From a virus, in the IMG/VR virus record IMGVR_UViG_3300047557_002497, positions 1 to 64,000 of that record: 64,000 bases of DNA. One strand, given 5' to 3'. The notes below the pieces were generated by a model, which was not told the DNA's origin, did no database searches, and worked only from the letters and a program-made list of their open reading frames with translations. The translations under genes and the position numbers were made by a program. Within the stretch, counting starts at the first letter, position 1; every line of letters starts with the position of its first letter. Shown here piece by piece: positions 20,842 to 29,568 of the stretch.

Positions 20842-21540
20842 CTATCTCCTATATGATGCGAGTGTTTGCCACAGATTTTCTTGCATTTTAGGTTCACGAG
20901 TGCATTCCCAACCAGATTCAATCAGGAAGTGATGAGCTTTCTCAACATATTCAACTCCGAAACCATTGATATGGTATTCAAGAGCAAATTCTTTCAATCC
21001 AGTTTTGTGGAGTTCTGGAATGAGATTGTATTCTGCACCTTCACAGTCAATCTTTGCAACTGTGATATCATGATCTCCACTGAACAAATCAAGAACTGAA
21101 ATTGTATCAACTTCGAAGCTGATTCTTCCTCTTCTACTATATGTAGACGAGTTCCCAGGATTTCTTCCGGTCGGACTTATGAACAGAGGAATTCTGCCCG
21201 CTGGCTTCGGAGTCAATGCTGCATTAATAAGAGTGACACCTGTATCTTCTTGGGTATTCAAGATCAGCATATTGAAATTGTTTGGTTCAGGTTCGATAGA
21301 TACAATGGATTTGCATCCCTGATCTAGAGCCCAACGAGAGAAGCATCCAATGTTCGCTCCAATATCAAGAACAACTCTGTCTTTGACATCAAGAGTTCCA
21401 TATGAACGGACAATCTCTTTAGATACATATTCATCATATGTATCTTTCCTGCACCACACAGGCTTCTGGAAATTCTTAGGTTGGAATTTGTAAATTTCTC
21501 GTTCTTCAAATCCAACGATAGTCTCAACACCATATTTCAT
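20842..21540 (-). CDS. FkbM-family methyltransferase
   Basis: 232 residues from ATG 21540 (ATGA overlap). VVLDIGANIGCFSRWALDQG is the SAM-binding motif I, VSIEPEPNN the acidic loop, and KIDCEGAEYNLIPEL the FkbM signature. FkbM enzymes O-methylate sugars or other small groups. In this context a role in modifying a glycan or a modified DNA base is possible but only inferred. Confidence 0.82.
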   Translation of the reverse strand: MKYGVETIVGFEEREIYKFQPKNFQKPVWCRKDTYDEYVSKEIVRSYGTLDVKDRVVLDIGANIGCFSRWALDQGCKSIVSIEPEPNNFNMLILNTQEDTGVTLINAALTPKPAGRIPLFISPTGRNPGNSSTYSRRGRISFEVDTISVLDLFSGDHDITVAKIDCEGAEYNLIPELHKTGLKEFALEYHINGFGVEYVEKAHHFLIESGWECTREPKMQENLWQTLASYRR

Positions 21541-21818
21541 AGTTTCTCCCACTTCTTGAACTTGATGTTTCTTCTTGTGATTGACAAAGCTTCAAGTTGA
21601 ATTTCGAATGGAACTTCTGGTTCTTCTTTTACAATGCTAAATCTTCTTTGTTCTAATCTATGATAAGAACGAGTTTCATCAATCATGAATTTATGTCTTT
21701 TGCTATCTCTAGACATTACATACATTGCATCTAGATAGAGATATTCACCATCTCTTAACCAGAATTCCCATCTAACTTTATTGAGATCATCAATCTCTTT
21801 GGTAATTTCTATTCTCAT
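21537..21818 (-). CDS. Hypothetical protein (93 aa)
   Basis: Begins MRIEITKEIDDLNKVRWEFW; charged and Tyr/Arg-rich, probably a small alpha/beta protein. Coupled by ATGA on both sides. No family recognised. Confidence 0.6.
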   Translation of the reverse strand: MRIEITKEIDDLNKVRWEFWLRDGEYLYLDAMYVMSRDSKRHKFMIDETRSYHRLEQRRFSIVKEEPEVPFEIQLEALSITRRNIKFKKWEKL

Positions 21819-22039
21819 GATGGTATCAGAATTTGCTGCAGAGTGACTTCATCGAGTTCATTCCAATCACATGGAGTATAATCAGATTCTTCCCAGCAGA
21901 TTTGGCAAACTGGAACTGGTTTTGCAGAAGAAAGATCTTCTACTCTTGACCATCTCACATCAGCCAGTGCATGACCATTGCATTCTTCATCGCAGCTATT
22001 GCAAACAACGACGAGATGGCTGTTCAGGATATATGTCAT
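21815..22039 (-). CDS. Small Cys-rich protein (74 aa)
   Basis: Start at ATG 22039, overlapping the polymerase stop (ATGA). CNSCDEECNGHA and VCQICWEE supply CxxC pairs and a His, suggesting a zinc ribbon. Located between polymerase and the FkbM operon part; role unknown. Confidence 0.6.
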   Translation of the reverse strand: MTYILNSHLVVVCNSCDEECNGHALADVRWSRVEDLSSAKPVPVCQICWEESDYTPCDWNELDEVTLQQILIPS

Positions 22040-24105
22040 ACCTTGCTTATCTCTCCCCATGAAGGACCAACTTCTGTATCAACCTTAAACGGAACCCAGA
22101 TGGTTCCAGAGAACTTCTCGACTGCACAGTCTTTCATTATACGACCAACTTCTTTAGCTTCTTCAACAGAACTAAAAGAGCCATCCATTTCATCATGAAC
22201 CTGAAGTTGAATGAAGTAACCTGCATCATCAAGCTCACACAAGGCCAATTTAGTCTGGTCTGCGCTGCTGCCTTGTATAACACGGTTGAGAGCTTTGTGA
22301 GTATAGTCATAAGTTCCATCTTCACGACGTTCAAAATTCAAACGTCTATTAAAGATTGTTCTGACATATCCAACGCTATTTGCTCTATCAGATGCAGCTT
22401 TTGATAGCTTACGAACATACGGAACTTCTCTATCAAACTTATCAAGAATTTCCTGACCATGCTCACCAGCAACTTCTCTGATGTAACCTTTCTGCATTTC
22501 CATACGATAAGCCATAGCAGAAGCTTGATCTTCAAAATATTCTGTGTGTTTCAAATCACCGTAACCGACAGTATACATCCATCTAGTCGGTTGCTTGATA
22601 TCTCTACACAGTTTGGGTCCACCTTCACCATAGCAAAGACCAAGGAAAATGTTCTTATCGTAACCTCTTTCAACTTTGAATTCTTTGGGAGATTCTTTCA
22701 TCGCCCAATCAGTCCATTTATCACCTCTGATGAGACGAACCATCATCTCATGGTTATCAGTATCAGGATTTTCTTGATAACGCCTTGCAGCTTCTCTAGC
22801 ACGAGGTAGATCCATGACGGCCGCGAAGTGAGTTGTCCATCTTGGCTCTTGTTGGGAATAGTCGTTGCATCCCCAGATTTGTCCATGTTCCGGGATAAAG
22901 ATCTTTCTCCATTCACCAGCAATCTCAGGGTCTCTATCTGGAGAGGGCTGCTGCTGCATATTAGGATCTGTTGCAGATAGTCGTCCGTATCTAACGCCCT
23001 TCTGATCACCTTCCTCGTCCTCTTGTGCTATTTGACGGAACGTGCAATGTAGCCTTCCGTTGACCGAATGCTTTCTTATACTTTGGGCGAATGTAGTTCT
23101 AAGTTTATTGACTTTACGAGCTCTGAGAATTGCTTCACAAACAGGATCATCATTTCCACCCAAAAGGAAGCGATCAATCTGTGGAGCTCCAGTGCTAGTC
23201 TTTTTAAGACGAACTCCTATTGCTTCAAGTGCTGGAGCAAGAGCATCAGGTTTCCAAACTTCACCGAAGCCGATCTTAACTCCAGTAGTTCTCTTGATAA
23301 AATCAAGAGCTTTCATCTCTTCTGTTTCAGCCCAATTTTCAATTTGTTGAAGTTTATCAAAATTGATAAGAACACCACGTCTTCTCATACGAACAAGCGC
23401 AGGAAGGGTTCGTGTCTCTAGGTCCCATATTTCTCTAAGACCTTCTTTATCAATTTTCTCTTCTTGCTTTTTCAATATTTCTAACGGAGAGACAGAGTCT
23501 TGCTCTGCATATTGTCCAACAAATCTAGCTGGTAATCTCCACAATCCTTTCTTAAAATCAAGACCGAAAGACTTTGCAGCTTCTATTAGAAGAATTTCAT
23601 GTTTCGCTTCTATACCATATCTCTCACCAATTGCTTTTAGAGAATAGTTCATATGAAGTTCATATATTAATGGATCAGCAATTTGGATATCTCTGAATTT
23701 AGCGTTTTTATTCCATTCAAAATTATCAGAGTAGCCATAATCCATGTCATAAGCCAAATTGGCTCCAACATATTCGCCTTCAAAATGTTTAATCTGTTCA
23801 CTAAGATATCTCTTGACTTGAACTTCATCAAGATTATCACCACCTTCATGCCCATAGGGCAGATAGAATGCCGGACCTCCTTCTATTGAAAAAGACCAGC
23901 CAACAGTTTTCCCGTCTCTGAGCGAACCTGATCCCATTTTATTACCAAGAGAAGGATCTTTGGTTTCACAATCAATCGCTATTCTTTTAGCATCTTTCCA
24001 GGAAGGAAGATCAGAAAGTGATGGTGGCCTCCAGGTAGATTCTGGAGTAAAGAAACTCATTTGCAGAGAGCCACCTAGATTAGGATTTCCCTTCTTTCTA
24101 ATCAT
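22036..24105 (-). CDS. polA: DNA polymerase I (family A) with 3'-5' exonuclease
   Basis: 689 residues from ATG 24105, chosen for its ATGA-type overlap with the upstream gene. Exonuclease motifs: AIDCETKDPS (Exo I, D45/E47), GANLAYDMDYGY (Exo II), QYAEQDSVSPL (Exo III). Polymerase motifs: GCNDYSQQEPRWTTHFAA (motif A), KNIFLGLCYGEGGPKL (O-helix, motif B with Tyr-Gly), VHDEMDGSF (motif C). There is no 5'-nuclease domain. The motif A change from DYSQIE to DYSQQE is worth noting, though it keeps the catalytic Asp. This is the replicative polymerase of the phage. Confidence 0.95.
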   Translation of the reverse strand: MIRKKGNPNLGGSLQMSFFTPESTWRPPSLSDLPSWKDAKRIAIDCETKDPSLGNKMGSGSLRDGKTVGWSFSIEGGPAFYLPYGHEGGDNLDEVQVKRYLSEQIKHFEGEYVGANLAYDMDYGYSDNFEWNKNAKFRDIQIADPLIYELHMNYSLKAIGERYGIEAKHEILLIEAAKSFGLDFKKGLWRLPARFVGQYAEQDSVSPLEILKKQEEKIDKEGLREIWDLETRTLPALVRMRRRGVLINFDKLQQIENWAETEEMKALDFIKRTTGVKIGFGEVWKPDALAPALEAIGVRLKKTSTGAPQIDRFLLGGNDDPVCEAILRARKVNKLRTTFAQSIRKHSVNGRLHCTFRQIAQEDEEGDQKGVRYGRLSATDPNMQQQPSPDRDPEIAGEWRKIFIPEHGQIWGCNDYSQQEPRWTTHFAAVMDLPRAREAARRYQENPDTDNHEMMVRLIRGDKWTDWAMKESPKEFKVERGYDKNIFLGLCYGEGGPKLCRDIKQPTRWMYTVGYGDLKHTEYFEDQASAMAYRMEMQKGYIREVAGEHGQEILDKFDREVPYVRKLSKAASDRANSVGYVRTIFNRRLNFERREDGTYDYTHKALNRVIQGSSADQTKLALCELDDAGYFIQLQVHDEMDGSFSSVEEAKEVGRIMKDCAVEKFSGTIWVPFKVDTEVGPSWGEISKV

Positions 24106-24757
24106 TCTGATATCCAAATGGCGATGGATGATCTGAGCTCATCTTGCATTCATCAGTAGCAAATTCCATCATTTTCCTTCTTGGAAGACCACAGCCACAT
24201 GGACAAGGACCGAATGGTATTTCAGCGACTGTTTTGGACGTGTTGGTTGGTTGCCCCTGCCCTATGGTGCCTTGCGCCCCGCTAGGCGCTGCCCCTGCGC
24301 TGCCCTGTTTGCCTGTAGCCGGTAGGGTGGCACCGGGCAAGGGGTTTACCCCATCCAGTGCCCCGCTTACAGTCATGATGAGTGTATTCAAAACTGCCTT
24401 CGCTTCATAGACTTCATTGAGAGAAACAAATCTGCACATAGAATACATGAACTCTCGTTCTAGTCTTCTTTCAGCAGTTCCCAAGCCATTTGAATTTACG
24501 AAATTCAAAGTCAATTGAAAGTCAAAATTGTTTCTTGATCTGCATTCATTTGGGATAGTTATGTGACTAGTTGCAATGATCTTATCGATGTAGGTCATCG
24601 CTTTCTTTAGATCTTCAATCCCATTCTTTTTCCACCAACGAGAAACATACTTCGTCGCACACCCTGCAAGATATCCCATACCGAGATCAGTTACCCAATC
24701 CCAATGCTGATATACAGACTGATAGTGATCTCCGCCTTCTTGCTTCACGTATTCCAT
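24098..24757 (-). CDS. DUF3310 protein carrying an in-frame GC-rich element
   Basis: 219 residues. The first 65 are a DUF3310 domain (GGDHYQSVYQHWDWVTDLGM, KYVSRWWKKNG, DLKKAMTYIDKI), a short helical domain common next to phage DNA polymerases. A helical linker follows. Residues about 129-177 are a Pro/Gly/Ala-rich low-complexity stretch (GATLPATGKQGS...PTNTSKTV) encoded by the GC-rich element at 24226-24373. The frame then resumes with a possible metal site (GPCPCGCGLPRRK). The gene stays open through the insert. Confidence 0.8.
   Translation of the reverse strand: MEYVKQEGGDHYQSVYQHWDWVTDLGMGYLAGCATKYVSRWWKKNGIEDLKKAMTYIDKIIATSHITIPNECRSRNNFDFQLTLNFVNSNGLGTAERRLEREFMYSMCRFVSLNEVYEAKAVLNTLIMTVSGALDGVNPLPGATLPATGKQGSAGAAPSGAQGTIGQGQPTNTSKTVAEIPFGPCPCGCGLPRRKMMEFATDECKMSSDHPSPFGYQND
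24226..24373. mobile_element. GC-rich MITE-like element, copy A
   Basis: About 148 bases of GC-rich DNA in an AT-leaning gene. Plus strand: CGACTGTTTTGGACGTGTTG at 24226-24245, variable middle, CCGGT-AGGGTGGC-ACCGG hairpin at 24319-24336 and CCAGTGCCCCGCTTACAGT at 24355-24373. The ends give short terminal inverted repeats (ACTGT...ACAGT). Copy B (38289-38435) has the same ends, and its hairpin core sits at the same offset (95 bases). No transposase or target duplication is visible, so mobility is inferred. Confidence 0.6.
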
Positions 24758-25317
24758 TATTCACCTTTATCAGAAAGAGTTTCCCAGCCATCGCTTTCAA
24801 CTTGAAAGAAGAAGTCAACTATCTTTGGATGATAGTGATGTTTTCTATCTCTTATGTGTTTAGAGACAGCGAGCAATTTTGTTTCCATGGATAGATTTCC
24901 AAGCATTTGTTCATCTCTGCAGTAGAGATAGAACTCAATCATGTCAAGACCACGAAACCACAAAAGATCTTCTTCACTTAGATCTGATTCAGGATCTTCT
25001 CCGAATACAAGAACTTGCAGTTCACTCTCAGTTTCTTTGAGATATGTTGCATCAATGAAACCGATATGCTTTGCTGGATGAGGAATATCACCAACAATCC
25101 TTTCAGGAACGTCATGCTGGAGAACAGCCCAGATGAGTTCTTTCGGAGCATCAGGATATAGAATTCTCAAGAGACAGAGCATATTGAAAGTGTGCCCAGA
25201 GACAGGATATTCTCTAATCCCTCTTTGAGCATGACATCTCAGAACATTGCCACCTTCTCTCGCAAATTTAACTTTCTGAACATTCAAATCTCTTTCAGAT
25301 CTGAAACCATAAGTCAT
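24757..25317 (-). CDS. HD-domain nucleotidase (YfbR-like)
   Basis: 186 residues from ATG 25317 (AAGGAG six bases upstream, ATGA overlap with the thymidylate synthase homologue). SGHTFNMLCLLRILYP supplies the first His, AVLQHDVPERIVGDIPHPAK the HD pair and the E-x-x-x-GD-x-P-P-AK motif of 5'-deoxynucleotidases, and RGLDMIEFYLYC the last Asp. It would dephosphorylate deoxynucleoside monophosphates, shaping the dNMP pool for the neighbouring enzymes. Confidence 0.83.
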   Translation of the reverse strand: MTYGFRSERDLNVQKVKFAREGGNVLRCHAQRGIREYPVSGHTFNMLCLLRILYPDAPKELIWAVLQHDVPERIVGDIPHPAKHIGFIDATYLKETESELQVLVFGEDPESDLSEEDLLWFRGLDMIEFYLYCRDEQMLGNLSMETKLLAVSKHIRDRKHHYHPKIVDFFFQVESDGWETLSDKGE

Positions 25318-26324
25318 TTCATTCTCCTTTGAAGCCATTCAACACAAGCAAGTCTCCAATCAGTTGCAGCGATCTTTTCAGCAAACACGATTGCCTTCTC
25401 AAGATGATACGGATCATCTTTATCTTTCCATGCCATCCAAGAACTGTAGACTGGAGATGCAACTTTCTTGAAGAACGGATCTTTAAACCCAATGACAGGA
25501 CCCTCAGACATGAACATCGAGAGATCAGTAAACCACTCTTCTATTGGGCCATTGACGATTGGGAAGGGTTCTACTGCACCTGTCGCATACGGATCCATAC
25601 CAGTAGAATGCATGGAGAGTTCTTGGACTTTCTCCAAAGTATTGAGGTAAGCATGGAAATTCGTGCTGATCTGATAATAGGAGCCTACTTGAACTCCGAT
25701 CCAAGATGCCATCACTTCTTGCAAGAAAGAGAAATGAACAGCATTCGCTCCATACGCTCCCCAGATCATGTCATTGCTTCTGTTGAACACAGTCATGTCA
25801 AGATATCCATATGGATTTATCCTGAAAGTAGCAATGAGATTGCAAGGGAAGTCTTTGCCATCTCTACCAAGATCACAAGAAGCATCCCACATTTGAAGAA
25901 CAGTTCTTCTATCATCAGGATTTTGTTTTAGAAGTTTTGCAATAGTTGCGAGTTGATCAATTACAAAAGATCCGCCTTCATCATATGCTGGAAAAGCATT
26001 TCTCCAACGATATCCATATGCACCATGGAATGTAACTCCATTATCACTATAATTCGCGATATTAGAAGAAAAACGAGAAATCCATTCAACATCATTTCTT
26101 CCAGAGATCATCCACAAAGATTCCATAAGATGGAAAAAAGGATTTGCATCTCTTTCAGGAAAGAAGATCACTCTTTCTGTAGGATCTTTATATTTCGTTG
26201 TTACTGGATCAGGGAAAACCCTAACTGGTCCATTTCTTGAATCTCTCAGAACTCCATCAGATTCAAGCTTTCTAAGCCCAATGATAAGAGCATCATTGAC
26301 GTTGTTAGCTTCTATGATGATCAT
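25314..26324 (-). CDS. Thymidylate synthase-superfamily enzyme (possible pyrimidine hydroxymethyltransferase)
   Basis: 336 residues. Conserved blocks: FFHLMESLWMISGRNDVEWI, YGYRWRNAF, RRTVLQMWD, the active-site PC (Cys161), NRSNDMIWGAYGANAVHFS (Arg182, Ser183, Asp185, and Asn194 at the site that recognises uracil in dUMP) and TNFHAYLN. The usual Pro-Cys-His reads Pro-Cys-Asn. Asn194 favours dUMP over dCMP. Transfer of a methyl or hydroxymethyl group to dUMP cannot be told apart from sequence. The neighbouring glycosyltransferase and base-modification homologue make hydroxymethylation plausible. Confidence 0.8.
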   Translation of the reverse strand: MIIIEANNVNDALIIGLRKLESDGVLRDSRNGPVRVFPDPVTTKYKDPTERVIFFPERDANPFFHLMESLWMISGRNDVEWISRFSSNIANYSDNGVTFHGAYGYRWRNAFPAYDEGGSFVIDQLATIAKLLKQNPDDRRTVLQMWDASCDLGRDGKDFPCNLIATFRINPYGYLDMTVFNRSNDMIWGAYGANAVHFSFLQEVMASWIGVQVGSYYQISTNFHAYLNTLEKVQELSMHSTGMDPYATGAVEPFPIVNGPIEEWFTDLSMFMSEGPVIGFKDPFFKKVASPVYSSWMAWKDKDDPYHLEKAIVFAEKIAATDWRLACVEWLQRRMK

Positions 26325-27604
26325 TTTACTATCCCATAATGGTTGAAGAGAAGTGAATCGCAGTTGTCCATAACTTGATGATCAGGGAATCCATATTCCA
26401 CGTCATCAAGTTCTCCATTAACCAGATCAAGCAACCTTTTCGCAACAGTCGCTCTTTCAAAGTTTTTGATGATCAGAGCATTTTCTTCAAGATATGGTCT
26501 TGCTTGTTGAATTGACATATTGCCAGCATCATCAATTATCTTTCCATAAGTGTATGGATCAGTTGCTTCACCTAGATCGATGTAATGAACTCCAGGTTTA
26601 AAGAAATCACTTCCCATTCCTCTTTGCTGAGCAACAGGAATTGCACCATGGATCATCGCATCAACAACAACGCGATTCCAATGTCCACCAATCTTAGAAT
26701 ATTTCTTAGACCAAGATGGATCTACCAGAACACGAGCTTTTTCGAGCCACGAGTGAACTTCACTGGTAGACCAATATTCATGATGTGTCATTCCATTTGC
26801 AAGAGCAGCTTCCCAGAACGTCATGCCTGAGAACCAATGGTCATTCACTCCATGATAATACTGAGGCTTGCATTTGTCTTCTGAAGTCATATACTGATAT
26901 TCAATTCCCTTACCAGCTACTTCACGAAGAGAATTTCCATCATAGTCTTTCATATATGCGATTGATTCAATCAACTCGTGAGCATGTTTCCATGCTTTGA
27001 AAGTTTGCATATTCACAAACCCTGGAAGTTTTTGGTCCCAGTCAGTTGTTGGAAAATATATCTCTTGTGGATTGAGGATCAAAGCTCTTGGTGGAGTTAA
27101 ATGATCTGATCCATTCAAAGCACAAGAATGGACACATGCTATTGCAGAAAGCTTCTCTTCAATATGTAAAAGATGAGGCGCACCATCACGAGAATTTCCA
27201 TCATGTATGAATGCGAGTTGCTTGACGTGTGGCTTCAAATTATAAAGAAGAGGCCACTTGTTATTTCCTAAATGGAGTTTGTTTTTAGGAGGAACTGGAA
27301 CAGTCCAAATAACAAGATCATAAGAATTCAAAACTTCAATTGTCGTTCTTAGACCAAGAGATGTTTTATAAGGAAGACGGTTTTGAAGAGGAAAACTCCA
27401 TCCGCATCCTTGTCCAAATCTTATTCCACTTGGGCCAATTTCGTTTGCATTCTGCTTATCGAGAGCATGAACTCTTTCAGAGTAGCACATTTCGTAGAAA
27501 TGAACAGTGTGTCCTAAGTCTTTCAAACCACCAATCAATTGTTCAGTATGATTGATGATTCCTCCAAGATCCATGCAGGAATGGAGAGCGATACAAATTT
27601 TCAT
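26321..27604 (-). CDS. Glycosyltransferase (GT-B fold, GT4-like)
   Basis: 427 residues. N-terminal Rossmann half: MKICIALHSCMDLGGIINHT, then EQLIGGLKDLGHTVHFYEM, the glycine loop of GT-B enzymes. C-terminal half: ARVLVDPSWSKKYSKIGGHW, then NRVVVDAMIHGAIPVAQQRG, corresponding to the E-x7-E nucleotide-sugar site of GT4 enzymes (here more relaxed). It transfers a sugar from a nucleotide sugar. Because it is co-transcribed with the thymidylate synthase homologue, a sugar on modified DNA is one candidate acceptor; host or phage glycans are another. Confidence 0.75.
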   Translation of the reverse strand: MKICIALHSCMDLGGIINHTEQLIGGLKDLGHTVHFYEMCYSERVHALDKQNANEIGPSGIRFGQGCGWSFPLQNRLPYKTSLGLRTTIEVLNSYDLVIWTVPVPPKNKLHLGNNKWPLLYNLKPHVKQLAFIHDGNSRDGAPHLLHIEEKLSAIACVHSCALNGSDHLTPPRALILNPQEIYFPTTDWDQKLPGFVNMQTFKAWKHAHELIESIAYMKDYDGNSLREVAGKGIEYQYMTSEDKCKPQYYHGVNDHWFSGMTFWEAALANGMTHHEYWSTSEVHSWLEKARVLVDPSWSKKYSKIGGHWNRVVVDAMIHGAIPVAQQRGMGSDFFKPGVHYIDLGEATDPYTYGKIIDDAGNMSIQQARPYLEENALIIKNFERATVAKRLLDLVNGELDDVEYGFPDHQVMDNCDSLLFNHYGIVK

Positions 27605-27627
27605 GATGTCTTCCCCCGTTATGATTT

Positions 27628-27656
27628 AGCATAAACCAGCTAGGGGCAAAAGACAA
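27628..27656 (-). promoter_or_regulatory. Promoter for the glycosyltransferase-polymerase genes
   Basis: Minus strand: -35 TTGTCT (27651-27656), 17-base spacer, -10 TATGCT (27628-27633). A short leader with GGGGGAAG leads to ATG 27604. Confidence 0.65.
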
Positions 27657-27661
27657 TTTTG

Positions 27662-27862
27662 TTATTTCTTTTTCTTTACAAAAAGCCTATAGATAGTAAC
27701 AAATGGAAGAGCAATTGGAAATGTAAACATTCCTATAATGATTGTTTTTCTATCATATTGTTTTGCTTTTTCTGGATCATTCTTAATGACAAATTCATAA
27801 GCATAGACAAGAATCATGTCTACGATAAGAAAATACAGGCAGAAATAGAACCACCAACTCAT
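27662..27862 (-). CDS. Small two-span membrane protein (66 aa)
   Basis: Residues 1-22 (MSWWFYFCLYFLIVDMILVY) and about 42-60 (IGMFTFPIALPFVTIY) are hydrophobic, with a charged loop between and a basic KKKK end. Coupled by ATGA to the gene upstream. Role unknown. Confidence 0.65.
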   Translation of the reverse strand: MSWWFYFCLYFLIVDMILVYAYEFVIKNDPEKAKQYDRKTIIIGMFTFPIALPFVTIYRLFVKKKK

Positions 27863-28776
27863 TTTGGGAAATATCTAGAACGAGGTTTTCCTTGTCCTAA
27901 ACGAACACGCTCATACTTATCAAACTCACACAAACTGAATTGAATATCAGTTGGTGAGAGATAAGGAAATCCATCAGGAAGATAGTTGCTTTGTTCTTCA
28001 AACAATGTCATAAGAATTGACATCGCTTTACTGTTTGACATCTTCTTGGAGATATCAGCTAGTTCATCAAGAATTCGTGCAGCACCTCGTAGAGCTCCCG
28101 GTCCGATAGGCGTCCAGTCCCACCAGTCTTTTGGGAATGTAAATCTTCCATCAGGAGTTTCATCAGTAACTGCCCAAAAGGGACAATAAGTCGTGTCAAG
28201 AAGAATCTCCTTGGTCATGAATCCAGTTCCACCGAATCCATTGATCTTCATCATCTCTTCAGCTGTCAGTCTCCAGGATTGAGTTTTTGAAGCAATATCA
28301 ACCAGACGACCAGCTTTTTCATGCAGAGCTCTAAGGAAGTAGTCTACTACAACCTCTTCTTTGGGCTCTGAGATTCCTTGGTTGGTAATCACGTATGCTC
28401 CAGTGAACACACGTAGATTTTCAGCAAATCTTTCTTTAGCTACAGATTTCACAAGTTCAAAATCATAAGCATCAAAAGTCTGCCAACCAACAGCTTCTGC
28501 GAATTCCCATGTTCCAAAATATCTGAAGGTTGCACAATTCATGAGAATTGTTTTCTTATCATCAGATTGAATCTTGCTGTAAAAAGATTCACGAAGTTTT
28601 GAAGACGTCTTGTCATGATGACGCCTAACATTGGTGAATTTATACATTGAGAGAATAGGATCAAAAGTCCACTTATTCTCGTCAAACCCAATGGAAGTAT
28701 CCGCCTCCTTCCGAAGGCGGATATTCTCGCGCTCAATGATATAGTTAAAGAACGCGCTTGCTCTGGAAAGAAACAT
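27859..28776 (-). CDS. Putative DNA base-hypermodification protein (HMUDK/aGPT-PPlase helical domain-like)
   Basis: 305 residues, all-alpha. YKFTNVRRHHDKTSSKLRES followed by ILMNCATFRYFGTWEFAEAV resembles the N...R..D..T...R / N...R.F....T/E pattern of the helical domain of 5-hydroxymethyl-dU kinases and alpha-glutamyl/putrescinyl-thymine pyrophosphorylases. KINGFGGTGFMTKEILLDT is a helix-hairpin-helix-like DNA contact, and the C-terminus is basic. Members act on modified thymine or hydroxymethyluracil in phage DNA. No P-loop kinase is seen in the window. The family call is from memory of motifs and should be tested. Confidence 0.6.
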   Translation of the reverse strand: MFLSRASAFFNYIIERENIRLRKEADTSIGFDENKWTFDPILSMYKFTNVRRHHDKTSSKLRESFYSKIQSDDKKTILMNCATFRYFGTWEFAEAVGWQTFDAYDFELVKSVAKERFAENLRVFTGAYVITNQGISEPKEEVVVDYFLRALHEKAGRLVDIASKTQSWRLTAEEMMKINGFGGTGFMTKEILLDTTYCPFWAVTDETPDGRFTFPKDWWDWTPIGPGALRGAARILDELADISKKMSNSKAMSILMTLFEEQSNYLPDGFPYLSPTDIQFSLCEFDKYERVRLGQGKPRSRYFPK

Positions 28777-29516
28777 TACGAAGCCGTGGCTTCATCAGCA
28801 GGTTTCGCAACAGCGGCATCGGCTTCTGCTTTCTTCGCAGCAGCAGCATCAGCTTTTGCTTTCTCAGCAGCAGCTTTCTTTTCAGCAGCCTCAGCCTTGC
28901 GCTTTTCAGCAGCTTCCTTGTTGGCAGCTTTCTTCGCAGCAGCTTCTTCAGCTTTGGTGATTTTCGCCAGATCAGGGTCAGGAACGCCTTTCTTGGTGAA
29001 GTAGGCAGCACGACGTTCTTTGTATTCCTCGTCGGTCGGCTGATGGACTTTCATCAGACCTTTTTCTTCCCAATTGTAGATGTCCCAAGCCAGCGTGCCT
29101 TCGCCCTCGATTGCATCGATGATTAACATGCCATCTTTGTAATTCGGCCAGCGATGAGCACGATCTTCTTTGCCAGTGTGCTGAGCAATGATCTCAACTT
29201 TGGCAAACATCTTGCGAGTCGGGCGTTTCACGAACTGAGATTCAGCAGGCTTTGCCAGACCACGAACTTTCGGCTCTTTCGGCTCTTTGGTTTTCTTGAC
29301 TTCAGCTTGAGGAGCCGGGTCTTTCGCGCTTTCTTCGGCATACTTGGTCAGTGCCTTGAGGGTCTGAGCAACAGCCGTGTCATGGTTCGGGAAAGAGCGA
29401 ATTGCGCTTGCACCAAGATTTGATGCCACAAGATTGCGAAGTTCGAGAAGCTGATCAATCCCGAGCGCCTTGAGATCTGCTTCGTCATATTCCTGTTCAA
29501 GGAACTTGATCTTCAT
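28776..29516 (-). CDS. Protein with a histone H1-like Ala/Lys-rich tail
   Basis: 246 residues. Residues 1-65 are helical (FLEQEYDEADLKALGIDQLL), and 85-175 hold a small domain with KRPTRKMFAKVEIIA. The last 60 residues are a long Ala/Lys/Glu helix (AAAEKAKADAAAAKKAEADA). Such tails bind nucleic acid or form rods. GC-rich codons and a private promoter suggest strong expression, perhaps as a DNA-compacting or ssDNA-associated protein. No family is firmly recognised. Confidence 0.65.
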   Translation of the reverse strand: MKIKFLEQEYDEADLKALGIDQLLELRNLVASNLGASAIRSFPNHDTAVAQTLKALTKYAEESAKDPAPQAEVKKTKEPKEPKVRGLAKPAESQFVKRPTRKMFAKVEIIAQHTGKEDRAHRWPNYKDGMLIIDAIEGEGTLAWDIYNWEEKGLMKVHQPTDEEYKERRAAYFTKKGVPDPDLAKITKAEEAAAKKAANKEAAEKRKAEAAEKKAAAEKAKADAAAAKKAEADAAVAKPADEATAS

Positions 29517-29568
29517 GGTGTTTCTCCGTTTCTACTGTTGATATGGCGTTCTTGCCACCAATATTCAG

